This document shows positions 24,119 to 29,844 of a DNA stretch of 29,844 nucleotides, in pieces (within the stretch, counting starts at the first letter, position 1; the number at the start of each line of letters is the position of its first letter). Source of the DNA: a virus. Position numbers and translations under genes: made by a program. The stretch spans positions 1 through 29,844 of IMG/VR virus record IMGVR_UViG_3300047157_000184. One strand, given 5' to 3'. The notes beneath the pieces are model-generated. The model had not been told where the DNA came from. It did no database searches and saw only the letters and a list, made by a program, of their open reading frames with translations.

Positions 24119-24856
24119 TCAGTATAATCTATTGTGGATAAAAAAGGCCATTCGTTCTAAATTATTGTCCGTAACAAGTCCTCCACCATGATATGTGTCA
24201 GTGTCTAAAAAACATATGTCTGTAGGACTGCATTCTAAATATATTGCCTCATCTTCGTTTCTTGTAATTAATGTAGGACAGTGCTCTCTAAAGTCTACCA
24301 TTCTGTGTGCTATCCCACCCCTTAAACCTTTAGGGTTTTGAGACATAAATTGCTGTCTAATTATAGATCCTTCTTGTCTTGAGTTTGGTATTACTCTCAA
24401 AGCCCCACTCTTTATAGTAGAGCCCAAAGGGAAAAATGCTACCTTTAAAGCCTGATATGGGTCAACATGCATCCAACTATGTCTATCTAACTCACTGTTG
24501 TCAACCACATTACTTTCATAAGTAGAATATGTTTGTAAAAACTTATTGCATCTACCCCCATAATACTTTTCTACAACAGTGTTTATAAACTCAGAGCCAA
24601 AAAAATATTCCGACATATATTTAAAATGTTTATATGTAGGTGGATATATCAATATACTTTTACCTTGATCAAAATCTCCAGACATTCTAGGTTCAAAATG
24701 TTCTGTATCATAAATGCCGACACGACCATCAGGAATTTTTTCGTAAGCCTTTACCATTTCCGCCTTGAGGCTATTTGCCTGTTCCTCCGACAAATAGTTT
24801 TTGACAATAGCATATCCCTGCTCTTTGATTTGCATAGATAAACTTAGAGCATTCAT
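24119..24856 (-). CDS. PhyH-family Fe(II)/2-oxoglutarate dioxygenase
   Basis: A 245-aa phytanoyl-CoA-dioxygenase-like enzyme. The N-terminal [20 protein letters not shown] is typical. The iron site appears as [13 protein letters not shown] (His-x-Asp) and, near the end, [20 protein letters not shown] with the distal His and an Arg for 2-oxoglutarate. [12 protein letters not shown] lies between them as usual. Such enzymes hydroxylate lipids, sugars or small molecules; here the sugar made by the adjacent NeuB/NeuA genes is the obvious candidate. It starts four bases downstream of, and overlapping, the putative sialyltransferase stop. Confidence 0.85.
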   Translation of the reverse strand: MNALSLSMQIKEQGYAIVKNYLSEEQANSLKAEMVKAYEKIPDGRVGIYDTEHFEPRMSGDFDQGKSILIYPPTYKHFKYMSEYFFGSEFINTVVEKYYGGRCNKFLQTYSTYESNVVDNSELDRHSWMHVDPYQALKVAFFPLGSTIKSGALRVIPNSRQEGSIIRQQFMSQNPKGLRGGIAHRMVDFREHCPTLITRNEDEAIYLECSPTDICFLDTDTYHGGGLVTDNNLERMAFFIHNRLY

Positions 24857-25548
24857 AGATTGTTTATTTCCTTAAAAGGTATTAAAAAGTGTTTTTTTAG
24901 TATTTCTAAAGCTTGTTCCGTTGGCTTTATTACATTATTGAAACAAATTGTTGGTTCGTCTTTTATAGCACAAAAACTTGCATCAATTAGATTATTTTTA
25001 TGTAAACTTATTATAAGCGAACAATCCAAATTGTCTTGATGGTGACCATTAACAAAATCTTTTGCTTTGCCATTATATACATGATTTGCCATATCTTCGT
25101 CTAATATTGAATATCCTATTAAGAAAGGCTTTATATTATTTTTAACCAGCTCAGCTACATGCGATATTCCATTCTTGGGAAATTTATTATATCCTAAGTA
25201 TGGATGATCAATTTTATTTTTGATTAAAATTTCTATTACCGCTTGCTTGTTGTTGGCCGGATAGTGTAATATATTAATATTTTTTTTGTAAATATAATCT
25301 ACATATTGTCTCATGTAATCATGATTAATACCATAAGATTCTGCGTAGTTATTAATCCATTGTTCTGTAGTCAGCTGTCTATTATAATTGGTTATTTCAT
25401 GTGAATTTAAAACCTGTAAATCAGAATCTCTTTTGCCGTAACCACAATTTGGTATTAAAAAACCATGACGCACTATTGTATCAAAGTCATCTACTAGATT
25501 ATCAAAATTAAGATTTTCGTATTTTTTAGATCCACAACATATAATCAT
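24853..25548 (-). CDS. Unassigned protein, possible sialyltransferase-like glycosyltransferase
   Basis: A 231-aa protein with no certain family. The opening MIICCGSKKYENLNFDNLVD, then DFDTIVRHGFLIPNCGYGKR, runs parallel to the first Rossmann unit of the GT42/GT29 sialyltransferases ('G-N-G-P-S-L...I-D-x-x-L-x-x-x-D-D-x-x-R-x-N'), and GISHVAELVKNNIKPFLIGY resembles their 'S-G-x-x-x-x-x-A-x-x-x-G-x-x-x-I-x-L-x-G' helix-strand. The GPSL motif itself is missing (CGSK). Context supports a transferase for the CMP-sugar: it is flanked by the NulO genes and a GT2-like gene, and ATGA overlaps join it to both neighbours. The assignment is weak, and no other family fits better. Confidence 0.5.
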   Translation of the reverse strand: MIICCGSKKYENLNFDNLVDDFDTIVRHGFLIPNCGYGKRDSDLQVLNSHEITNYNRQLTTEQWINNYAESYGINHDYMRQYVDYIYKKNINILHYPANNKQAVIEILIKNKIDHPYLGYNKFPKNGISHVAELVKNNIKPFLIGYSILDEDMANHVYNGKAKDFVNGHHQDNLDCSLIISLHKNNLIDASFCAIKDEPTICFNNVIKPTEQALEILKKHFLIPFKEINNL

Positions 25549-26090
25549 GATATCAATTGTTTAATTTTGTCTTGTGTTTCTTTAGTAATTGGTAGTATCA
25601 ATTGTGTGCAATGATCAGCGGAAAGTAAACCAAACTCTATTCCTTCCATAAGTAAAAAATTTGCAATAGCCACACCTTTTTGAGCAGGGTTATTTGGATC
25701 CATACCTATACCAGAATCATCTACAACCAAAACGCCGCCATCATGTATACGGTCTATTACTAATTTGAATTCTTCGAATATATGATTTGCATCATTTACA
25801 CTATCTAAAAAAACAAAATGATAAATATCTTTGTCTTGCTTGAAATACTCTATAGAGTCTGATAAAATCCATTCTACATTAGTAGCATTCTGGCATATGT
25901 CTTTAGAAATAGCTAGACTTTTTTCACTATTATCAATAGACTTTAGGTGTCCTTTATTTTGCAATGCTTCTGATATATGTCGAGTGCTTTCATGTTTTTC
26001 GTCATAACTTCTAATTGTTCCAGTTTCTATACACTTAACAAAATCAAATTTATCTAATAGAGACTGAACAGTATTCCTAACTTCAATCAT
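25545..26090 (-). CDS. Class I SAM-dependent methyltransferase
   Basis: A 181-aa methyltransferase-like protein. VKCIETGTIRSYDEKHES holds motif I, here E-T-G-T-x-R-S in place of the usual glycine loop. LKSIDNSEKSLAIS is the motif II acidic region, NVEWILSDSIEYFK motif III, and IYHFVFLDSVNDANHIF motif IV; GGVLVVDDSGIG follows. This order matches the methyltransferase_24-type families seen in glycan clusters. I start at ATG 26090, which has an AAGGGAG site six bases upstream; the frame stays open to 26162, but that part overlaps the GT2-like gene. The substrate is presumably a sugar. Confidence 0.72.
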   Translation of the reverse strand: MIEVRNTVQSLLDKFDFVKCIETGTIRSYDEKHESTRHISEALQNKGHLKSIDNSEKSLAISKDICQNATNVEWILSDSIEYFKQDKDIYHFVFLDSVNDANHIFEEFKLVIDRIHDGGVLVVDDSGIGMDPNNPAQKGVAIANFLLMEGIEFGLLSADHCTQLILPITKETQDKIKQLIS

Positions 26091-26988
26091 TAAAATCTCC
26101 CTTAAGATATCTAGACTTAGTATAATTTTTAATGGAATTTTTAATAGTCTCATCCCACTCAAACTCAGTAACTAGCTGATTATACGGTTCTGTGTTTTTC
26201 CAGTTTTTTGCGTAATGTTCCGCATTGCTGTGTTCGCCCCATTCTCCAATATACTTAGCGTTCATAGTAAATGTAGAAACCTTCATAAAATCATGCAGCA
26301 TTAAAAAGGCTGAAGTAACACTATCTTGACTTGTTACTGTTTTATTAGTGTCTATTCCGTATTGATCAATATATTGCAAAATATGTTCGTGTGGTCTACC
26401 TCTATAGTCATCAGGAATCATAGCGTAGTATCCCTCCATAAAAGGTCGAATAGTATGCCATGCATGTCTTGTCAGACCGTAAGCCCAGAGATGTTCAGCT
26501 TGCATAAATTTGTGTTTATTGCGATCTTGACATTTATGCCAATCATCATATTTTGTTAGATGATTCATTCTAGGATATATGTCTGGATGTCTATTACTTT
26601 CTCCAAAACAAGAAACAATAGCTATATCTTTGTCTTCTTTAAACTTATCCATTAATAGATTCAGTTGTTTGATATAATATTCATTGATAAGAATATCGTC
26701 TTCTATAAATATAGCAGATTCAAACCTATCAAGCATAAAATCTCTAGCACGCTGTTGATTAAAGGCTACGCCAAGATTTACCGGACTGTGAAATACAGTA
26801 CCATGAGGAAAGTGTTTTTTGAAAACATTTACACTTTGTTCAACTTTATCTGTTTCGTTTAGTAAAATCCTTGCTCCATCTTGAAACAAAAAGATTTCGC
26901 TGTCTTCAACCTGGGGCTTTAAAGACATTAAACACTGGTTAAGATAAAAAGAACGATTATATGAATATATTGCTATTGGTCTTGACAT
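26083..26988 (-). CDS. GT-A glycosyltransferase, GT2/GT13-like
   Basis: A 301-aa glycosyltransferase. The N-terminus PIAIYSYNRSFYLNQCLMSL matches the GT-A opening, followed by IFLFQDGA, VFHSPVNLGVAFNQQRARDF (the 'N-x-G-x-x-x-x-R' nucleotide-sugar site) and AIFIEDDILINEYYIK, whose E-D-D is the metal-binding DxD equivalent used by GnT-I-like enzymes. HLWAYGLTRHAW and the acidic/aromatic middle are typical of the acceptor side. It is the first gene of the island in the direction of transcription, apart from the small genes upstream. Donor and acceptor are unknown. Confidence 0.83.
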   Translation of the reverse strand: MSRPIAIYSYNRSFYLNQCLMSLKPQVEDSEIFLFQDGARILLNETDKVEQSVNVFKKHFPHGTVFHSPVNLGVAFNQQRARDFMLDRFESAIFIEDDILINEYYIKQLNLLMDKFKEDKDIAIVSCFGESNRHPDIYPRMNHLTKYDDWHKCQDRNKHKFMQAEHLWAYGLTRHAWHTIRPFMEGYYAMIPDDYRGRPHEHILQYIDQYGIDTNKTVTSQDSVTSAFLMLHDFMKVSTFTMNAKYIGEWGEHSNAEHYAKNWKNTEPYNQLVTEFEWDETIKNSIKNYTKSRYLKGDFND

Positions 26989-27013
26989 TATAATCCTAGA
27001 TACTGTAGTGGAG

Positions 27014-27262
27014 TTAACTCTTTGTTAGTTTATTATAAACCAAAAGAGCAACTACGCCACCACCAATCCCCATAAAAATTCCCGCAGGCTCTAACGCACT
27101 ATAAAATCCTAATAAATAAGATGCTGCTCCGCCGCAATACGACCCAGCAACACCAAGGGCTACTGTTTGAAAAAACCCTAATTTTTCTTCACCAGGAACT
27201 ATACTCTTAGCAATAGACCCTACAAAAATACCGTATACACACCATATTAATAAACTAAACAT
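27014..27262 (-). CDS. GlsB/YeaQ/YmgE-family membrane protein
   Basis: An 82-aa inner-membrane protein with three hydrophobic segments: LLIWCVYGIFVGSIAKSIV, TVALGVAGSYCGGAASYLLG and AGIFMGIGGGVVALLVY. The glycine-rich pattern and 'VPGEEKLGFFQT' loop match the GlsB/YeaQ (transglycosylase-associated) stress-protein family of bacteria. Why a phage should carry it is unclear; possible roles are envelope protection or in lysis or superinfection control. It overlaps the end of the single-TM gene upstream by 8 bases and is followed at once by the GT2-like gene after AGGA, so all may be in one transcript. Confidence 0.85.
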   Translation of the reverse strand: MFSLLIWCVYGIFVGSIAKSIVPGEEKLGFFQTVALGVAGSYCGGAASYLLGFYSALEPAGIFMGIGGGVVALLVYNKLTKS

Positions 27263-27623
27263 TGCTTACCTCTATTAAAGAATGAACTTGTTCGTGACTC
27301 AAATCGCTTGCAGCGTCCAATATTTTCTCACACAAAACACTTCCATGTTTTTTATATTCTTCCCTTGGCATATTTTGTCGTAATATTTTTTTAAGACGCA
27401 TTTTGGTATACCATCCACGCCTTACACTTAATGTTTTAATATGACTAGCATAAGCAGTACATTTTTGTTCAGTACTAGTCAGCATTTTGAGTTCTGTTTT
27501 GTTACAATCTTGTATAACTCTGATCAAAGTAAGAAATACCCCAATCAACATAATAACAACTATGACACTACCAAAGTTAGCCTTTGGGTCTATGTCAGAA
27601 TCTATAGCAATTTTTTCCTGCAA
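27255..27623 (-). CDS. Single-TM protein of unknown function
   Basis: A 122-aa protein with one membrane helix near the N-terminus (NFGSVIVVIMLIGVFLTLIR, about residues 16-35) and a basic, mostly helical tail (RRGWYTKMRLKKILRQNM). The predicted topology, one helix and a long soluble domain, is seen in holins, spanin-like and accessory lysis proteins, but nothing fixes which. The start is TTG at 27623 in this sequence. The more natural start would be ATG just upstream (MNELEKIA), thrown out of frame by a 13-base tandem duplication; removing one copy gives MNELEKIAIDSDIDPKANFG. Confidence 0.6.
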   Translation of the reverse strand: MQEKIAIDSDIDPKANFGSVIVVIMLIGVFLTLIRVIQDCNKTELKMLTSTEQKCTAYASHIKTLSVRRGWYTKMRLKKILRQNMPREEYKKHGSVLCEKILDAASDLSHEQVHSLIEVSNV

Positions 27624-27630
27624 TTTTTTC
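27605..27630. repeat. Imperfect 13-base tandem duplication at a gene start
   Basis: Two copies of an 11-base unit, GCAATTTTTTC on the plus strand, lie at 27607-27617 and 27620-27630, so the repeat period is 13 bases. The unit matches at 11 of 13 positions between copies. Because 13 is not a multiple of three, the duplication shifts the reading frame of the gene starting here. Confidence 0.75.
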
Positions 27631-27646
27631 TAATTCATTCATAATG

Positions 27647-27886
27647 TTAACTCGGTTTAATTTGAATGTAAAATTTACCACCTTTGGCTTGGGTTTTCAG
27701 CTTGCCATCTGATGCAATACTGGCTTTAGCTTCAACCGCTGGACCGCCACCTACTACTGTTGGAGGATAGCCTCCAGTATTAGTACCAGCAACAGGAGCA
27801 TACCCTGCAGTATTATACACTATATTGTCGTCGATATCATCTATAGTTTGATTTAAAATTTTATTGTATAATTCTTTATCACTCAT
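27647..27886 (-). CDS. Hypothetical Gly/Ala-rich small protein
   Basis: A 79-aa protein that I do not recognise. The N-terminus is acidic (NQTIDDIDDNIVYN), the middle is a low-complexity stretch rich in Gly, Pro and Thr (TAGYAPVAGTNTGGYPPTVV), and the end is KGGKFYIQIKPS. Low-complexity, no membrane segment or catalytic motif. Such sequences occur in virion or linker proteins, but no further conclusion can be drawn. The start overlaps the glycosyltransferase stop by 8 bases. Confidence 0.55.
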   Translation of the reverse strand: MSDKELYNKILNQTIDDIDDNIVYNTAGYAPVAGTNTGGYPPTVVGGGPAVEAKASIASDGKLKTQAKGGKFYIQIKPS

Positions 27887-28724
27887 CGTCTTTCCGGTCT
27901 ATAAAATATTGACATATATCTTGTTTTAATTCTGGCTTATTTGGGAGTAATTCTATAAGTCCTTTGTGTATCCCAATGTCTGTTTCCGGATCATACATAT
28001 GTTTTTGTAAAATCTTATTTTTAGCCCAATACTGTCTATTGCTAGCATTACCATGATATAGATGTTCTATGCTACCTTTAATACACCCAATTCTACCATT
28101 GACATTCTCATTATTTTTTATTGCCCACAACAAGTATTTTTGCCGCATGTGTGGTGGCAAAGCCAAAACCTGTTGATGATCCCACCAACCTAGCCAAGCT
28201 ATTAATTGTAAAGAATCGTTATTTCCTAATATATCTAAATCAAACAAACCATCATCTATTACGTTTCTTCTCATTGCCCAACTAAAACCTATGGCTGGCC
28301 AATCTTGTTTTTCTTCATTAAGATAGTCTTGTGCAAATGACATGTTGTTGTGTGTAGAATTAATAGAGCTTTCGTACACCTGATCGAAGCATTGTGCCAC
28401 AGGATATTGATTTAAAACTTTATCTATGTCTTTTAATATACTGTTATTATTAAAAACAATATCACAGTCTACCCAAACAATAATATCTGTATTATGAGGT
28501 AGAGTTTCTATCAAAAGATTTAATAGTCTCTCTTTTTGCCAAACTATATTGTTTTCTGTTGCCGTAAACTTAAGGCTGTCGTCTATAAAGAACTGTTGGT
28601 GATTTAATGCTAGTTCTGCTGTGTATAGCTTGTAAGGAAAACGCTTGCGAAATTCTATATAATTATTTTTAATTCTTTTAGAATCTGTAAAATTAAAGTA
28701 CGACGTTATGAATGCTATACTCAC
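27879..28724 (-). CDS. Glycosyltransferase-like protein, paralogue 2 of 3
   Basis: A 281-aa GT-A-type protein, clearly paralogous to the gene at 12879-13718 and to its neighbour at 28721. Aligned landmarks are FITSYFNFTDSKRIKNNYIE, FFIDDSLKFTA, IVWQKERLLNLLIETLP, the DxD site IIVWVDCDIVFNN, WAMRRNVIDDGLFDLDILGN, NNDSLQLIAWLGWWDHQ and IEHLYHGNASNRQYW. It keeps the DxD, the catalytic-type Asp in NNDSLQL and the HLYHG segment, so it should be active. The start is GTG at 28724, inside the GTGA shared with the upstream stop. Donor and acceptor unknown. Confidence 0.75.
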   Translation of the reverse strand: MSIAFITSYFNFTDSKRIKNNYIEFRKRFPYKLYTAELALNHQQFFIDDSLKFTATENNIVWQKERLLNLLIETLPHNTDIIVWVDCDIVFNNNSILKDIDKVLNQYPVAQCFDQVYESSINSTHNNMSFAQDYLNEEKQDWPAIGFSWAMRRNVIDDGLFDLDILGNNDSLQLIAWLGWWDHQQVLALPPHMRQKYLLWAIKNNENVNGRIGCIKGSIEHLYHGNASNRQYWAKNKILQKHMYDPETDIGIHKGLIELLPNKPELKQDICQYFIDRKDDE

Positions 28725-29530
28725 AAAATATCTTTAACCTCCTTATGCAATCCAGGTTTATCACTAGTCCACTGCCATAAACCATTACTGCCGATTGCTA
28801 TGTCTTCATCTATATCAAAAAGAAAATCATTTAAAGCATAAGTATATACAGTTCTAATTGTGCTAGTAGTAGTAATTTTTATATCATGTAAATAACTTAG
28901 ATGATTTTTCACACTCAGAAAATCTTGCATAGGTCTAGACAATATTGGTACAGCAATTTCTGGAACAAACATCTGACAATAAGCATTGTTCCATGCTCCT
29001 TGCCATGTTAAAATTTGTTGTAAATGATTATTTCCTACAACAGAAAAATCATAAATACCATTAGATATAATCTCTCTTCTTGCAGCCCAAGCCAAATCAT
29101 ACCTTCCAGGATTAGCTACGACATTAGTTTGTCTAAAATCATAAGTCGGATCTTGTGCTTTAGCCAAATATCCTTTCTCATCATTAACATCGCTAAATAA
29201 TTGACACACTATATTTGTGTCTAAGCAAGTCTGAGTTTTTTTAAACCACAACATATCTTCAAAAATAATAGTGGGATCAAACCATGCAACTTGGTCTACA
29301 GTATTTTTTAAAGACTCTATACCTATATTGATTAGTCTTTCTGGTTGCCATAGCATGTTAGACTCATCAGCAGATATCCGAATAGAATTATCTATCCAAA
29401 ATGACTGTCCGGGATAAGCTACCTCAACCACAGTTAAGGGTGCATTAAAGTTGTCTTTAAAGTTGACAAAATCCTGTCTGATCTTATCAGAATTTTTAGG
29501 ATTAAAATAGTAGGTTATACAGCGTAGCAT
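28721..29530 (-). CDS. Glycosyltransferase-like protein, paralogue 3 of 3, with altered active site
   Basis: A 269-aa paralogue lying in tandem with the gene just downstream. The framework is kept: ITYYFNPKNSDKIRQDFVNF, FWIDNSIRISADESNMLWQP, ERLINIGIESLK, AWAARREIISNGIYDFSVVG. The catalytic positions differ: the DxD region reads AWFDPTIIFED, losing the second Asp; NNDSLQL became NNHLQQILTW; and HLYHG became LSYLHD. Loss at three separate sites makes a catalytic role doubtful. It may be a binding or structural partner of the active paralogues, or use a different chemistry. It overlaps the secreted zinc-finger gene only by spacing of one base. Confidence 0.7.
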   Translation of the reverse strand: MLRCITYYFNPKNSDKIRQDFVNFKDNFNAPLTVVEVAYPGQSFWIDNSIRISADESNMLWQPERLINIGIESLKNTVDQVAWFDPTIIFEDMLWFKKTQTCLDTNIVCQLFSDVNDEKGYLAKAQDPTYDFRQTNVVANPGRYDLAWAARREIISNGIYDFSVVGNNHLQQILTWQGAWNNAYCQMFVPEIAVPILSRPMQDFLSVKNHLSYLHDIKITTTSTIRTVYTYALNDFLFDIDEDIAIGSNGLWQWTSDKPGLHKEVKDIL

Positions 29531-29531
29531 A

Positions 29532-29804
29532 TCATCTATAGATTATATTACTGGTTTGTTTTGATCCATCTTCTGGCTCGCAATAATTGCAATCAATTTT
29601 CTTAATTCCGTCACCACTAATATACCATCCTTTACCTTTGCAAACAGGACAGTCTTTACGTTTTGGTTTTTTAATAACTGTATCAGTACCGGCAGCAGCT
29701 TTTAAAACTGCTCCAGCCAAAGTTACTACAGAAGTGGTACTATATTTAGGTGTTGCAGCAAAGGCGACTGTCATCATTAATACTACACAAAATAATTTAT
29801 TCAT
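29532..29804 (-). CDS. Small exported zinc-finger protein
   Basis: A 90-aa protein with an N-terminal signal-like or anchor segment (MNKLFCVVLMMTVAFAATP; basic, hydrophobic, then Ala-x-Ala cleavage-like site) followed by a DnaJ-type zinc-finger half: CPVCKGKGWYISGDG, then KIDCNYCEPEDG. Two Cys-x-x-Cys pairs about 18 residues apart give a four-Cys zinc knuckle. Export together with a zinc knuckle is unusual, as cysteines would be exposed to oxidation outside the cytoplasm. Function unknown. The ATG overlaps the stop of an upstream gene (ATGA). Confidence 0.7.
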   Translation of the reverse strand: MNKLFCVVLMMTVAFAATPKYSTTSVVTLAGAVLKAAAGTDTVIKKPKRKDCPVCKGKGWYISGDGIKKIDCNYCEPEDGSKQTSNIIYR

Positions 29805-29844
29805 TTCTTAAGCCACCTATCTAATAAATCTTTTAATGGCCTTT
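29801..29844 (-). CDS. C-terminal end of an upstream gene (partial)
   Basis: The last 14 codons of a frame that ends RPLKDLLDRWLKK, with its TGA at 29801-29803 sharing bases with the next gene's ATG. This four-base overlap is the same arrangement seen at many junctions in the window, which suggests that a real gene runs off the edge. Too little is visible to name it. Confidence 0.35.
   Translation of the reverse strand, partial: RPLKDLLDRWLKK

Noticed and set aside
11311-26988. The glycan region as a bacterial chromosome island wrongly joined to a phage
   Set aside because: Gene packing, strand, base composition and overlap style are continuous with the phage block, with FkbM joining the deaminase gene by one base; a chimera still cannot be fully excluded without read data.

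Overview
This window looks like part of the genome of a tailed double-stranded DNA bacteriophage, most like the uncultured marine or freshwater phages known from metagenomes. It is AT-rich, every convincing gene lies on the minus strand, neighbouring genes overlap by a few bases (ATGA, TAATG) or sit a few bases apart, and no intergenic gap exceeds about 110 bases. The replication genes (DnaE-type polymerase, DnaB-type helicase, DnaG-type primase, RecA/UvsX-like recombinase, Cas4/RecB-like nuclease, dNMP kinase, PhoH) form a phage-style set. No ribosomal, tRNA or cellular housekeeping genes are present. The host cannot be named from the sequence.

Layout by coordinate (transcription runs from high to low coordinates). 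Bases 1-8555 hold the replication and recombination block: start of a DnaE polymerase, PD-(D/E)XK nuclease, dNMP kinase, primase, helicase, zinc-ribbon protein, a possible UvsY-like protein, a DUF559-like nuclease, RecA/UvsX, four small unknown genes and PhoH. Bases 8578-11309 hold nucleotide supply: an adenosylcobalamin-dependent (class II) ribonucleotide reductase and a dCMP deaminase. Both are recognisable over their full length but are interrupted by about eight indel frameshifts as sequenced.

Bases 11311-26988 are a roughly 16-kb island of sugar and glycan genes. It holds a FkbM methyltransferase, a sulfotransferase-like protein, GT-A glycosyltransferases, a GT11-like fucosyltransferase-type protein, a GDP-mannose 3,5-epimerase, further methyltransferases, a PseB/CapD-like dehydratase, a PIG-L deacetylase, a GT4 transferase, a HAD phosphatase and a cupin. 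Behind a sigma70-like promoter come an SDR, a class IV aminotransferase, NeuA and NeuB homologues, a PhyH-type dioxygenase and a possible sialyltransferase-like protein. Bases 27014-29844 contain small membrane or secreted proteins (GlsB/YeaQ family, a single-TM protein, a secreted zinc-finger protein) and two tandem glycosyltransferases paralogous to the one at 12.9-13.7 kb.

Taken together, the phage replicates its DNA with its own polymerase III-type machinery, feeds it with nucleotide enzymes, and carries enough enzymes to make, activate, decorate (methyl, sulfo, hydroxyl) and transfer unusual sugars, including an L-gulose/L-galactose-type nucleotide sugar and a nonulosonic (sialic-like) acid. 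No initiating phosphoglycosyl transferase, flippase or polymerase is visible here. The products are therefore probably added to a host surface glycan or to the virion, which is an inference. All assignments come from reading motifs by eye; no database search was run.
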